From assembly GCA_002344215.1 (NCBI GenBank), contig DDSV01000024.1, positions 135,474 through 199,473 of the forward strand: a DNA stretch of 64,000 nucleotides, read 5' to 3'. Numbering within the stretch: position 1 is the stretch's first letter; each line of letters opens with the position of its first letter. Of this stretch, positions 43,136 through 51,521 are shown piece after piece. Under the pieces are notes generated by a model that saw only the letters and a list, made by a program, of their open reading frames with translations, made no database searches and was not told where the DNA came from. The position numbers and the translations under genes are program-made. This stretch comes from Akkermansiaceae bacterium UBA2381. GTDB taxonomy: Bacteria; Verrucomicrobiota; Verrucomicrobiia; Verrucomicrobiales; DEV007.

Positions 43136-44515
43136 ATGTGGAAAGGCAGGTTTCAGACGGAGACATCAAATCTCGTGCAGCGTTACGGAGAATCCATCTC
43201 CTACGATTGGAGGCTCTACGCTTACGATATCGAAGGCTCGATCGCCCACGCCGCGGCTCTCGTTGACGCCGGCATCATCACGAAGGCCGAGGAGAAGGCC
43301 ATCGTCCGCGGACTTCGTGAGATCAAACGCGAGATCGAAGCGGGGGAATTCCGCTTCAAGACCAGTCTCGAGGACATCCACATGAATATCGAACGGGCGC
43401 TCACCGAGAAGATCGGGGCCCCGGGTGCGAAGCTCCACACCGCGCGAAGCCGCAACGACCAGATCGCTCTGGATATCCGACTTTTCTGTCGTGCGGAGTC
43501 CAAGGCGATTCACGCCCGACTCACCACCCTTCAGAATGCCCTGCTCACTCTCGCGGTCAACCACCCCGAGGCGGTGATCCCCGGTTACACCCATCTGCAA
43601 CGCGGACAGCCCGTCCTTTTTGCTCATCATCTTCTCGCCTACCTCGAGATGCTGGAGCGTGACAAGCAGAGGATCCGCGACTGCTATCAACGAATCAATG
43701 TGATGCCGCTCGGGTCCGGAGCACTGGCCGGCTCGACAATTGTTCTGAACCGCAAGATCGTGGCCGAAAAGCTCGACTTTCCCGCCATCACCCAGAACAG
43801 CATGGACGCGGTGAGTGATCGTGACTTTGTCGCGGAGCTGCTTTTTATCATTTCGATGGCGGGAGTGCATCTTTCCCGGCTGAGTGAGGACGTGATCCTC
43901 TGGGCCACCGCCGAATTCGGCTTTATCGAACTGAGCGATGCCCACACGACAGGGTCGAGCCTGATGCCGCAAAAGAAGAACCCCGACGTGGCCGAACTCA
44001 CCCGCGGGAAGACAGGACGCCTCATCGGCAATCTTGTATCCATTCTGACGACGATCAAAGGCCTGCCCATGACCTACAATCGGGACCTGCAGGAGGACAA
44101 AGAGCCGCTCTTCGACTCGATCGACCAGATCAAGCTCGCCCTTGAGGTGTTTGCCGAAATGATGGCGGTCGCCAAAGTTCGCGAAGACCGGACCCTCCAG
44201 GCAACCAGCGATCCGTTCCTCCTCGCCACCGATCTGGCGGACTACCTTGTCCTCAAAGGGGTTCCCTTCCGCGAGGCACACGAGGTCATCGGAAAACTCA
44301 CCGCCTTCAGCCTCAAGGAAGGCCGCGGATTTCCGGATCTCACGCTTGAGGATTACAGGCAGTTTTCGCCGGTCTTCGGCGCCGATGTCTTCAAGGTCCT
44401 TGACCTCAAAACCGCCCTGAAGGCCCGGAAGGCAATCGGTGCTCCCTCACCGTCCAATGTGGGGAACCAGATCACGCGCTGGCAGAAACGGCTCCATACG
44501 GACGGCACTTTCTGA
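43136..44515 (+). CDS. argH: argininosuccinate lyase
   Basis: The protein has 459 residues. MWKGRFQTETSNLVQRYGES is the typical start. LHTARSRNDQIALDIRLFCR and YTHLQRGQPVLFAHHLLAY are family segments, and GSSLMPQKKNPDVAEL is the fumarase-superfamily signature with the catalytic Ser loop. The enzyme makes arginine and fumarate in the last step of arginine synthesis. It follows the Fur-family gene on the same strand. Confidence 0.97.
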   Translation: MWKGRFQTETSNLVQRYGESISYDWRLYAYDIEGSIAHAAALVDAGIITKAEEKAIVRGLREIKREIEAGEFRFKTSLEDIHMNIERALTEKIGAPGAKLHTARSRNDQIALDIRLFCRAESKAIHARLTTLQNALLTLAVNHPEAVIPGYTHLQRGQPVLFAHHLLAYLEMLERDKQRIRDCYQRINVMPLGSGALAGSTIVLNRKIVAEKLDFPAITQNSMDAVSDRDFVAELLFIISMAGVHLSRLSEDVILWATAEFGFIELSDAHTTGSSLMPQKKNPDVAELTRGKTGRLIGNLVSILTTIKGLPMTYNRDLQEDKEPLFDSIDQIKLALEVFAEMMAVAKVREDRTLQATSDPFLLATDLADYLVLKGVPFREAHEVIGKLTAFSLKEGRGFPDLTLEDYRQFSPVFGADVFKVLDLKTALKARKAIGAPSPSNVGNQITRWQKRLHTDGTF

Positions 44516-44560
44516 ATATTTCCCGGAAAAACATCCGGATTAGACAGAAATCACCCCACC

Positions 44561-44584
44561 CATCGCTCTACCGGTAGAGCGATG
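44561..44584. promoter_or_regulatory. 24-bp perfect palindrome covering a start codon
   Basis: The half-site CATCGCTCTACC (44561-44572) is followed at once by its exact complement GGTAGAGCGATG (44573-44584). The last three bases are the ATG of the following gene (44582-44584). With no spacer it suits a dimeric DNA-binding protein; as RNA it would close the start codon in a stem. Confidence 0.65.
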
Positions 44585-45100
44585 AGCGAAGAATCCGACA
44601 GGACGGAAAAAGACAGGGAGTTGGAGGCAAGTCTCCGGGCGCTCGTGCCCTCCCGCCTCAATGTCGAGCTATTCTCGGAACTCAATCGCGACCGCGAACG
44701 CCTCGTCGTCAGCAACGATTTCAGCCCATCGCAGCTCCGGTGGAAGCGTGCCTTGCCCTTCGCGCTGATCGGTTCTCTGGCGATGGCGGGCTTTGGATAT
44801 CTCCGTTTCGGGGACCAACTCGCCCCTGCCGCCCCTTCCCCGTCAACCGCCTCCCCCGTAGTCCTGAACCAGGGCGCGGCGGCGGAGACCCCCGCGGGCA
44901 GTTTTGTCCCCGTGTCGTCCCATGGATTCCTGATGAACACCTCGTCCGGCGGAGTCATTCAGACCGAGGAAGGCCCCCGTGAACGCCTCAATCTCGAATA
45001 TCGCGACGCCTATCATTGGCATGACCCCGCCAGCGGCACCAATTTCCGGATATTTCAGCCGAGGAGCGAGGAACTCATTGTTCCGCTCCAGACCGATTAA
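44582..45100 (+). CDS. uncharacterised single-pass membrane protein
   Basis: The protein has 172 residues. An acidic, helical N-terminus of about 58 residues (ELEASLRALVPSRLNVELFS) precedes one membrane helix (ALPFALIGSLAMAGFGYLRF) and a Ser/Pro-rich periplasmic part ending EELIVPLQTD. The layout recalls anti-sigma factors of the ZAS/RsgI kind in topology only; I see no known domain and no adjacent sigma factor gene. The start codon is inside a 24-bp perfect palindrome. The PDZ gene follows after 44 bases, so the pair probably forms an operon. Confidence 0.72.
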   Translation: MSEESDRTEKDRELEASLRALVPSRLNVELFSELNRDRERLVVSNDFSPSQLRWKRALPFALIGSLAMAGFGYLRFGDQLAPAAPSPSTASPVVLNQGAAAETPAGSFVPVSSHGFLMNTSSGGVIQTEEGPRERLNLEYRDAYHWHDPASGTNFRIFQPRSEELIVPLQTD

Positions 45101-45144
45101 AGCCTCTCTGATCTTTCGATCCAAACGTTCAACCCCCGTAAGCT

Positions 45145-46215
45145 ATGCGAACCCCTCCTCTCTTACTCATCGCATCGGCCTTCGCTCTGTTCCTCCCGCC
45201 CGTTTCAGCGGAGGAAAAGAAGCAGGAATCGCCGAATGACCCGGTCAAGAATCAAGCGACCGAACCAAATGAAGCCCCTCAGCCCGACTCCCGGACGGAG
45301 AGGATGCCCGACAGACCCGCCTCTCCGAAACGAACCTGGATCGGAGTCGCCACGGCCGGGATCGACGCCGCCCTGCGCCAGCACCTTGAGCTTGAAGACG
45401 GCTTCGGCATCCAGGTCGTTGAAGTGATGCCCGATTCACCGGCAGCCAAGTCCGGCCTCAGGAACAACGACATCATCACCCATTTCGAAGATCAGCATCT
45501 CATTTCTCCAGAGCACCTTTCCATCCTCGTCAGGACGAAGTCGGGCGGAGACAAGGTCTCGATGACCATCATCAGAAAAGGGAAGGAGGAAGTGGTCGAA
45601 CTCACTTTGGGTGAGACTGATGAAGACACCTTCAGGCGATCGCATTTCCCCGCAAACCGCTCTGAGGGGTATCATTTCCCTCCGATGAACAACCGTAACG
45701 ATCCTGAGTGGCAGGAGTCGATCAGACGTCATCAGGATCTGATGCGCGAGTGGATGGAGCGTAACCGGCCCGAGTCAAAAGGGGACAGTCCGCACCGGGA
45801 GGGGCCTGACGGGAGGCGCGACGAGTCGCGGAAACCCGGGGACGGGGAACGGGATAGGGCTCCTTCCGGGAACCGTCCTCCCTCCATCTCGGTCAGCCCC
45901 GGATTCCCGCTCCGTGTCTTCGGAATGGAAGGTGTGCTAAAGATCGACAACGAAAAGGGAGAGCTCACCCTGACCCGAAAGGACGGCAAACATCACCTGG
46001 AGATCAAAGACGCCGATGGAAAACTTGTCCACGAGGGTCCCTTTGATCCGGCGGCTGGAACGGAAAGTCTTCCCGAGGCGGCGCGTCGCCAGCTTGAGAT
46101 CATGAAGCTAGGCAATTTCGAGATTCTTATGCCGGAAACCCCCGCTGCCACTCCTGAGAAGACCGGTGAGTCGGAGAAGGACAAGGATTCCGAAACTCCC
46201 GGGGAGATTCTTTGA
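45145..46215 (+). CDS. secreted PDZ-domain protein
   Basis: The protein has 356 residues with a signal peptide (LLLIASAFALFLPPVSAEE). A PDZ domain (about 55-150) reads TWIGVATAGIDAALRQHLEL, GFGIQVVEVMPDSPAAKSGL and NNDIITHFEDQHL. It is followed by a charged Arg/Pro/Glu/Asp-rich linker and a beta-rich segment LRVFGMEGVLKIDNEKGELT. There is no protease domain. It may bind a partner in the periplasm, for example the preceding membrane protein; that is inference. Confidence 0.85.
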   Translation: MRTPPLLLIASAFALFLPPVSAEEKKQESPNDPVKNQATEPNEAPQPDSRTERMPDRPASPKRTWIGVATAGIDAALRQHLELEDGFGIQVVEVMPDSPAAKSGLRNNDIITHFEDQHLISPEHLSILVRTKSGGDKVSMTIIRKGKEEVVELTLGETDEDTFRRSHFPANRSEGYHFPPMNNRNDPEWQESIRRHQDLMREWMERNRPESKGDSPHREGPDGRRDESRKPGDGERDRAPSGNRPPSISVSPGFPLRVFGMEGVLKIDNEKGELTLTRKDGKHHLEIKDADGKLVHEGPFDPAAGTESLPEAARRQLEIMKLGNFEILMPETPAATPEKTGESEKDKDSETPGEIL

Positions 46216-46224
46216 TGGTTTCTG

Positions 46225-46264
46225 AAAAAATGAAGGGGCGGAAAAACCGGTTTCCGCCCCTTCA
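46225..46264 (-). terminator. intrinsic terminator of the ThuA-domain gene
   Basis: A perfect 14-bp stem (46231-46244 with 46251-46264, half TGAAGGGGCGGAAA) encloses a 6-base loop. On the minus strand six Ts (46230-46225) follow, 31 bases after the ThuA stop codon. The plus strand has no T run after it, so it acts mainly for the minus-strand gene. Confidence 0.85.
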
Positions 46265-46294
46265 CCAACTCTGAACCAAACAAACAAAAATCAA

Positions 46295-47116
46295 TTATTC
46301 CGACGCGGCTTCCGTGTTCTCCTTACCGGCCGCCCAGAGAATGCTGCGAGCGAGCATGCGGATAAACACCGGATCCCCGAAGGTGGCGTCAGAATGACCG
46401 TAGGTCGTTCCGACCACGCGGGTTCCACCGAAGTCATTCGTCCAGATCACCGGATGCTCGGAGCCGTCTTTTTCACTGACGGAACTCGCCAGCGGGGTGG
46501 CTTTCTCACCCAGCTTTTCAATGATATAAAGTTCGTCCATGGGTGTCACCCAGTCAGCGGGGAACCCCTTCATGACAGGGTGGTCGGCCTTGAGGACCTT
46601 CACCGGATACTCCGCCTGATGGTCATGACGGCGGCTCGTGACGCCGAGAAACTCGCGCCAGTCACTGATTTCGGCCGAACGATAGGTGTGCATCGCGCAA
46701 TGAATCACGATGGCCGGCACCCCTCCACGATGGGCCCCGGTGATCTTCCGGATGTATTCGGGATCGACCGTGTCGGCGAAACACTCGTTGTGAATGACCA
46801 CATCATAGGGCTTGGCCCAGTTCGGGTCATTGTAGAGAGGGATCTGCGCGTCGGTGCCGTTCCCGCCCGCCTTCACGATCTCAAAGTCCACGTTCGCAAC
46901 GGCCTGCACTCCGGAACCGAGGGCGTAGGTCTGGTAGAGGTAGTTGTGACAACAACCGCCCGTAATGATGAGCGCTTTGAGCGGTTCGCCGGAGTAAAAC
47001 TCCTTTTTCGGATGGGCCTTCTTTTTCGCCGCACCCTTCTGGTTCTGCGCGACCCCCAGGCCGGTCGCCAGCACCACAAAACAAAGAAGGAGAAGAGCCG
47101 GATAACGCGATTTCAT
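46295..47116 (-). CDS. secreted ThuA-domain protein
   Basis: The protein has 273 residues with a signal peptide (PALLLLCFVVLATGLGVAQ). The ThuA fold shows KALIITGGCCHNYLYQTYAL, VDFEIVKAGGNGTD, YDVVIHNECFADTVDP and AIVIHCAMHTYRS, then HPVIWTNDFGGTRVVGTTYG. ThuA-like proteins resemble class I glutamine amidotransferases; those of PVC bacteria are often secreted and linked to sugar use, with roles unknown. It ends at a strong terminator (46225-46264). Confidence 0.88.
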   Translation of the reverse strand: MKSRYPALLLLCFVVLATGLGVAQNQKGAAKKKAHPKKEFYSGEPLKALIITGGCCHNYLYQTYALGSGVQAVANVDFEIVKAGGNGTDAQIPLYNDPNWAKPYDVVIHNECFADTVDPEYIRKITGAHRGGVPAIVIHCAMHTYRSAEISDWREFLGVTSRRHDHQAEYPVKVLKADHPVMKGFPADWVTPMDELYIIEKLGEKATPLASSVSEKDGSEHPVIWTNDFGGTRVVGTTYGHSDATFGDPVFIRMLARSILWAAGKENTEAASE

Positions 47117-47183
47117 TGGGGAAAAGAGTGTTGTAGCAGATTTCCCTACGCAGGTATATGGCCTTATCAGGGTGATTCATCAC

Positions 47184-47214
47184 AAAAAAAGGGAGACCTC
47201 GCGGTCTCCCTTTT
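47184..47214 (-). terminator. intrinsic terminator of gnd
   Basis: A 12-bp stem, AAAAGGGAGACC (47187-47198) with GGTCTCCCTTTT (47203-47214), encloses loop TCGC. On the minus strand a run of Ts (47190-47184) follows. It lies 24 bases after the gnd stop codon and is well placed to separate gnd from the ThuA gene. Confidence 0.85.
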
Positions 47215-47238
47215 CCAAATCGCTTTTCAACGCACTTC

Positions 47239-48684
47239 TCAATCCGTGACCACATCGGGCCAATTCGTGTGGAAGAACTCGCCGGCGGGCTTGTCGATAC
47301 GCTCGTAAGTGTGCGCTCCGAAGAAGTCCCGTTGCGCCTGGAGCAGGTTGGCGGGGAGACGGGGGCAGCGGTAGCTGTCATAGTAGCCGAGCGAGGCACT
47401 GAAGGCCGGAATCGGAATGCCGTTCATCACTCCGAGCGAGACGATCTCACGCCAGTCGGCCTGATTGCTGTTGAGGATGTCCTTGAAGAAGGGATCGAGC
47501 ATCAAGTTCACAAGATCGGGATTGCGCTCGTAGGCCTCGGTGATGCGGTTGAGGAATCGCGCCCGGATGATACAACCACCGCGCCAGATGCGGGCGATTG
47601 CGCCGAGGTTGAGGCCCCAGCCGTGGGCTTCGCCGACCTTCTTGATGAGATCGAGGCCCTGGGCGTAGGAGATGATCTTGGAGGCGTAAAGGGCGTCATG
47701 CACCTTTTTGACGAGGACATCCTTGGGCAGATCGATCTTCGGGGTCGGGCCGGCGAATTCTCCCGCCGCCACCTTGCGCTGGTCGAGCATGGAGGAAAGG
47801 ATGCGGGCCTCGACGGCGGCGTTGATCGTGGAGATCACGACGGTGTTGTCGGCGGCATTCATGACGGTCCATCGGCCCGTGCCCTTTTGTCCGGCCTTGT
47901 CGAGAATGAGTTCGACGACGGCTTCTCCGGTCTCGGGATCTCGGATTTCGAAGATCTTGCTGGTGATCTGGATGAGGTAGCTCTCGAGGGCTCCCTGATT
48001 CCACTCGTTGAAGATTGCCGCGATCTCGTCGGTGGTGAAGCCGGCCGTTTTGAAGATCTGGTAGGCCTCACAGATGAGCTGCATGTCGCCGTACTCGATG
48101 CCGTTGTGGACCATCTTGACGTAGTGACCCGCGCCGCCGGTGCCGATGTGAGTGACACAGGGGTCGCCGTTGACCTTGGCGGAAATGGACTCAAAGATGG
48201 GCTTGATGAGCTCCCAGCTGCTCGCGGGGCCGCCCGGCATGATCGCGGGGCCTTTGCGGGCACCCTCTTCACCGCCCGAGACGCCGGTGCCGATGTAAAG
48301 GAGACCTTTGGCTTCGAGTTCCTTGGAGCGGCGCTCGGTGTGGATGAAATAGGTGTTGCCCCCGTCGATGATGAGATCGCCTTTATCGAGGAGCGGGACG
48401 AGCTGATCAATCACGGCATCGACGGCGTCACGGTCGGCGGGATTGGCTCCGGCCTTGGACTGTACGAGCATCATGATCTTGCGCGGACTGGCGACACTGG
48501 CGACGAATTCCTCCATCGTGTGCGCTCCGTGAAGGTTTTTACCCGGGTTCTCGGCGATGAATTGATCCGTCACCGAGGTGGTCCTGTTATAGACGGAGAC
48601 GCGGAATCCGCGGCTCTCGACGTTTAGCACCAGGTTCTGCCCCATGACGGCGAGGCCAATTAGTCCGAAATCACTCTTGCTCAT
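47239..48684 (-). CDS. gnd: 6-phosphogluconate dehydrogenase, decarboxylating
   Basis: The protein has 481 residues. The dinucleotide site is FGLIGLAVMGQNLVLNVESR. Catalytic segments GTGVSGGEEGARKGPAIMPG and HYVKMVHNGIEYGDMQLICE are present, as are KGTGRWTVMNAADNTVV and FLNRITEAYERNP. The sequence VYNRTTSVTDQFI after the fold suggests NADP, as in GndA. It makes ribulose 5-phosphate, CO2 and NADPH in the pentose phosphate pathway. A Shine-Dalgarno-like AAAGGA lies seven bases before the ATG (48692-48697), one of few clear ones here. A terminator follows at 47184-47214. Confidence 0.97.
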   Translation of the reverse strand: MSKSDFGLIGLAVMGQNLVLNVESRGFRVSVYNRTTSVTDQFIAENPGKNLHGAHTMEEFVASVASPRKIMMLVQSKAGANPADRDAVDAVIDQLVPLLDKGDLIIDGGNTYFIHTERRSKELEAKGLLYIGTGVSGGEEGARKGPAIMPGGPASSWELIKPIFESISAKVNGDPCVTHIGTGGAGHYVKMVHNGIEYGDMQLICEAYQIFKTAGFTTDEIAAIFNEWNQGALESYLIQITSKIFEIRDPETGEAVVELILDKAGQKGTGRWTVMNAADNTVVISTINAAVEARILSSMLDQRKVAAGEFAGPTPKIDLPKDVLVKKVHDALYASKIISYAQGLDLIKKVGEAHGWGLNLGAIARIWRGGCIIRARFLNRITEAYERNPDLVNLMLDPFFKDILNSNQADWREIVSLGVMNGIPIPAFSASLGYYDSYRCPRLPANLLQAQRDFFGAHTYERIDKPAGEFFHTNWPDVVTD

Positions 48685-48733
48685 TAAATAGTCCTTTGAT
48701 TGTGTGAGCGTGAAGCCTACTCACGATTCAGCA

Positions 48734-49153
48734 ATGGCAAGCCTTCATTTTGTATACTCTGTGTCGACCCGCACCGTAGCGGAGGTGGAGAGTGAGCTTT
48801 CACCCTCGACGATTCACGGCGCCGACCTCCGATTTCACGGGGTGGTTCGCAATTTGGAAGAGGGTTGCCCCATCTCCGGGATAGACTACAGCCATTACGA
48901 ATCAATGGCTTTGAATGAGTTACGGCGAATCGGGGAATCGATGGCAGGCGATTTTCCGGAGCATCAGGCCCTCGTTCATCACGTGGTCGGATTTGTCCCG
49001 GCGGGAGAAGCCTCCCTCCTCATCAGGGTGCAAACAACCCACAGTGCTTCCGCCTTTGAAATCTCCCGGGAATACCTCCGGAGGATCAAATTGACCGTTC
49101 CGGTCTGGAAAAAGCCGGTTTTTGAAGAGGATTCTCCGGTTCCTTCCCCGTAA
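48734..49153 (+). CDS. moaE: molybdopterin synthase catalytic subunit MoaE
   Basis: The protein has 139 residues from the ATG at 48734; a GTG ten codons upstream is less likely. MoaE segments are clear: DLRFHGVVRNLEEGCPISGI, DYSHYESMALNELRRIG, HHVVGFVPAGEASLLIRVQT and REYLRRIKLTVPVWKK. The conserved Lys of the final KK lies at the active site. It inserts sulfur into precursor Z together with MoaD. No moaD, moaA or moaC is beside it, so it stands apart from the rest of the pathway. It is divergent from gnd. Confidence 0.9.
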   Translation: MASLHFVYSVSTRTVAEVESELSPSTIHGADLRFHGVVRNLEEGCPISGIDYSHYESMALNELRRIGESMAGDFPEHQALVHHVVGFVPAGEASLLIRVQTTHSASAFEISREYLRRIKLTVPVWKKPVFEEDSPVPSP

Positions 49154-49176
49154 CTTCGTTTTTCAGACGGGGTTTA
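49147..49176 (+). terminator. weak hairpin after moaE
   Basis: CCCCGT (49147-49152) and ACGGGG (49168-49173) pair around a 15-base loop, followed by only three Ts. The stem includes the end of moaE. A weak terminator at best. Confidence 0.3.
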
Positions 49177-49198
49177 TATCGCATTCATCAGAAAAGGA

Positions 49199-49255
49199 TT
49201 GCAATTTTTGCCCCGGCGGATTACAACTGTCATCCATAAGATTACAAGCGTAATC
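49199..49255 (+). promoter_or_regulatory. promoter with tandem operators for the BlaI-type regulator
   Basis: Two dyads lie just before the regulator gene: GATTAC-AAGC-GTAATC (49240-49255, perfect) and GATTAC-AACT-GTCATC (49219-49234, one mismatch in the dyad). They start 21 bases apart, two turns of DNA, as in bla/mec-type operators. A promoter with TTGCAA (49199-49204) and TACAAC (49222-49227), 17 bases apart, is overlapped by the first dyad. The BlaI-like product is the obvious binder, giving autorepression. Inference from pattern and position. Confidence 0.7.
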
Positions 49256-49260
49256 CCAAG

Positions 49261-49674
49261 ATGAGTGCCAAACCAAATAAACCCGTCACGCCTCCCGGAA
49301 TTTCCGATGCGGAGTGGAAAGTCATGCACGTTTTCTGGGAGCGTGGACCCTCTTCGCTGCGGGACATCGTGGAGAGCCTTGAAAACGATTCCGACTGGAA
49401 GCCCCGCACGGTCCAAACCCTGATTCGCCGCCTTGTCACCAAAGGAGCGCTCTCTGTCGAGGAAAAGGGTCGTGAGTTTCGTTACACCCCGGTTTTTTCC
49501 CAGGCGGATTGCCAGCACGATGAGAGCCGCTCCTTTCTCGGTCGGGTCTTTGAGGGGCGACTCGTTCCATTTCTCGCCGGAATGGTCGAAAACGAAGCCA
49601 TTTCAAAAACGGAAATCGAAGAACTGCGCCGCCTCCTTGATGCCGCTGAGGAACGCAAAACCCAACCCGACTGA
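49261..49674 (+). CDS. BlaI/MecI/CopY-type transcriptional repressor
   Basis: The protein has 137 residues. The winged helix reads ISDAEWKVMHVFWERGPSSL, then SDWKPRTVQTLIRRLVTKGA and KGREFRYTPVFSQADCQ, the BlaI pattern. The C-terminal part is helical for dimer formation. The next gene, three bases on, encodes the M56 membrane peptidase that would cleave the repressor on signal. Tandem dyads lie at 49219-49255. No beta-lactamase gene is near, so the target set is unknown. Confidence 0.92.
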   Translation: MSAKPNKPVTPPGISDAEWKVMHVFWERGPSSLRDIVESLENDSDWKPRTVQTLIRRLVTKGALSVEEKGREFRYTPVFSQADCQHDESRSFLGRVFEGRLVPFLAGMVENEAISKTEIEELRRLLDAAEERKTQPD

Positions 49675-49677
49675 ATC

Positions 49678-51417
49678 ATGAACCCGTGGATGGAATTCGC
49701 CAACAACTGGCTTCTGCGCACGACACTGGAGGGTTCGCTCCTCATTGCCACCGTCCTCGGTCTGAGTTGGACTCTGGGCCGTCATCTGGGCCCCTCATGG
49801 CGTGTGGCTTTGTGGACGCTCGTCGGACTCAAACTACTCGTTCCCGCCTTCCTTCCCGCAGCACCGGGCCTCGGGGGTTGGTTTCGCCCTAAGCCCGTTG
49901 CTGAAACGACGGCATATGTCAGTTGGGTGGATTCTACTCCCATCGATCCCACAAGCTCTCCTGTGATCGCTCCCGAGCCTCACCTCACCTCATCCACGCC
50001 CCTGAATGAAGTAGCGGCTACGCGCAGCCTCCCCTCCCTCACCCGGACTCTGTTTGCGATCTGGATCATGGGAGTCGTTGCCTTCCTTATGGGGTTGGTC
50101 TGGCGCCAACGCCGATTCGTCTCCCGTTCCGGTCTTCAACGATGCGATGACGAGCGACTTCTCGCCCTCGTCCGCGAAGTCGCTGCAGATCTCGGAGTAA
50201 ATCGAAATGTCAGTGTATTACTCGGGCCGGAGGGCGCGACTCCCGCCGTTTTCGGCGCCTGGCGAGGTTGCCTCATTCTGCCGAAGGATTGGGGTACCCG
50301 TTTCCATGGAGGAGTGCTTCGCTACATCATCCTGCACGAGATGGAGCACATCCGCCACCGGGACGTGCTCCTGAATTGGATCGCCGCTGCGGTAAACGCA
50401 CTGCACTGGTTCAACCCTCTCGTCTGGATGGCGGTGTCGCGTTTTCAATCCGATCGTGAACTGCGCTGCGACGCAAATACCCTAGCCCGTCTGCAACCAG
50501 AAGAGCGCTTCGAATACGGGCGGACCCTCCTTCGCGTTCAATCTGAATTTCTTCCGGCACCCGCCATTGCAGGAGTGGCGCCTTGTGTCCGTAATCATCC
50601 AACCCTGCGTCATCGTATTCTTATGATCACAAACCCCACTCGTAGAAAATTATGGCTCAATGCCATCCTCGCACTCGGCATCACCGGGCTCATTGCACTC
50701 TCTTTCGGTTCGGCCACGGCCGAGGAGGAGAAGGCTCCCAGGGAACCGGAGAAACCAGCCGGTCGCGAAGGCGATCTCGGGACTCCCCCACGGGAAGGAG
50801 ATCGTAAACCGGAACCCGGCCGCAGACCCGACGGTGAGCATAAACCTGAAGGCGACCATAAACCCGACGGCGACCGACGTCCCCAGGGAGACCGCGAAGG
50901 TGATGGAAAAGTGTATCGGGAAGGAGATCGACCCAATCCCGAGCACGGCCGACCCATGGGCGAACCCCGCCATCGCGAGGGGGAAATCCGTGTCGCCGTT
51001 CTTCGTGACGGAGTAAAACTCGGTGACCGTGTCGTTCGTCTTGAGAACCTCCGTTCAGAACTGGAAAAAGGCGATGCCCGCAGCGCCATCCTCTTTGCTC
51101 AGCCTGACGTTCCTTTTCACCAAATCAATGCCGTTACCATGGCTCTGAGAGGAGCGGGCGTGCATGATGTGCGAATCGGTGGCATTGAGGGTCAACCCGG
51201 GCGCCCTCCCCACCCCGGAGGTGCTCCCCATGATGGTGATCGTCCCCGCCCCGAAGGTGCTCCCCGCGATGGTGATCGTCCCCGTCCCGAAGGCGCGCCC
51301 CGCGATGGTGATCGTCCCCGACCTGAAGACGCTCCCCGCGATGGTGATCGTCCCCGACCTGAAGGTGCCCCTCGCGACGGTGCCGCTCCGGAAGGAGAAA
51401 AGGGCCCAAGAGCCTGA
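49678..51417 (+). CDS. BlaR1-type M56 metallopeptidase without a beta-lactam sensor
   Basis: The protein has 579 residues. Four membrane segments surround the M56 domain (about 15-33, 38-54, 118-135 and 322-340). The zinc motif HEMEH (220-224) is in YIILHEMEHIRHRDVLLNWI, with the downstream SRFQSDRELRCDANTLARL carrying the third ligand. The C-terminal 240 residues are outside the membrane and carry no penicillin-binding sensor. They hold Lys/Pro/Asp/Gly/Arg-rich repeats, including four 12-residue units DGDRPRPEGAPR from residue 519. A short folded-looking piece (IRVAVLRDGVKLGDRVVRLE) lies between. It probably cleaves the BlaI-type repressor when triggered by an unknown signal. Confidence 0.88.
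   Translation: MNPWMEFANNWLLRTTLEGSLLIATVLGLSWTLGRHLGPSWRVALWTLVGLKLLVPAFLPAAPGLGGWFRPKPVAETTAYVSWVDSTPIDPTSSPVIAPEPHLTSSTPLNEVAATRSLPSLTRTLFAIWIMGVVAFLMGLVWRQRRFVSRSGLQRCDDERLLALVREVAADLGVNRNVSVLLGPEGATPAVFGAWRGCLILPKDWGTRFHGGVLRYIILHEMEHIRHRDVLLNWIAAAVNALHWFNPLVWMAVSRFQSDRELRCDANTLARLQPEERFEYGRTLLRVQSEFLPAPAIAGVAPCVRNHPTLRHRILMITNPTRRKLWLNAILALGITGLIALSFGSATAEEEKAPREPEKPAGREGDLGTPPREGDRKPEPGRRPDGEHKPEGDHKPDGDRRPQGDREGDGKVYREGDRPNPEHGRPMGEPRHREGEIRVAVLRDGVKLGDRVVRLENLRSELEKGDARSAILFAQPDVPFHQINAVTMALRGAGVHDVRIGGIEGQPGRPPHPGGAPHDGDRPRPEGAPRDGDRPRPEGAPRDGDRPRPEDAPRDGDRPRPEGAPRDGAAPEGEKGPRA
51232..51375 (+). repeat. 36-bp tandem repeat in the M56 gene
   Basis: Four units of 36 bases (51232-51267, 51268-51303, 51304-51339, 51340-51375) encode DGDRPRPEGAPR with minor change (one EDAPR). 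A partial fifth unit follows. All stay in frame, so copy number can change without frameshift. Confidence 0.85.
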
Positions 51418-51430
51418 TCCCGGCCAAGGC

Positions 51431-51464
51431 GACCCGCGGGTGAAACCCGCCCCGGGTCTCTTTT
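51431..51464 (+). terminator. intrinsic terminator after the M56 gene
   Basis: Outer stem GACCCG (51431-51436) with CGGGTC (51453-51458), inner stem CGGGT (51437-51441) with ACCCG (51445-51449), loop GAA and a CCC bulge. TC and TTTT follow (51459-51464). It separates the blaI-M56 pair from lgt. Confidence 0.75.
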
Positions 51465-51521
51465 GCGAGCTTGCTTTCGGGCGACTCAAGCGTTTGGTGA
51501 GCTTCCTTGTGATCACCGCGT

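Noticed and set aside
51232..51375. 36-bp direct repeats considered as a CRISPR array
   Set aside because: Units abut with no spacers and encode an in-frame peptide repeat; no cas genes are near.
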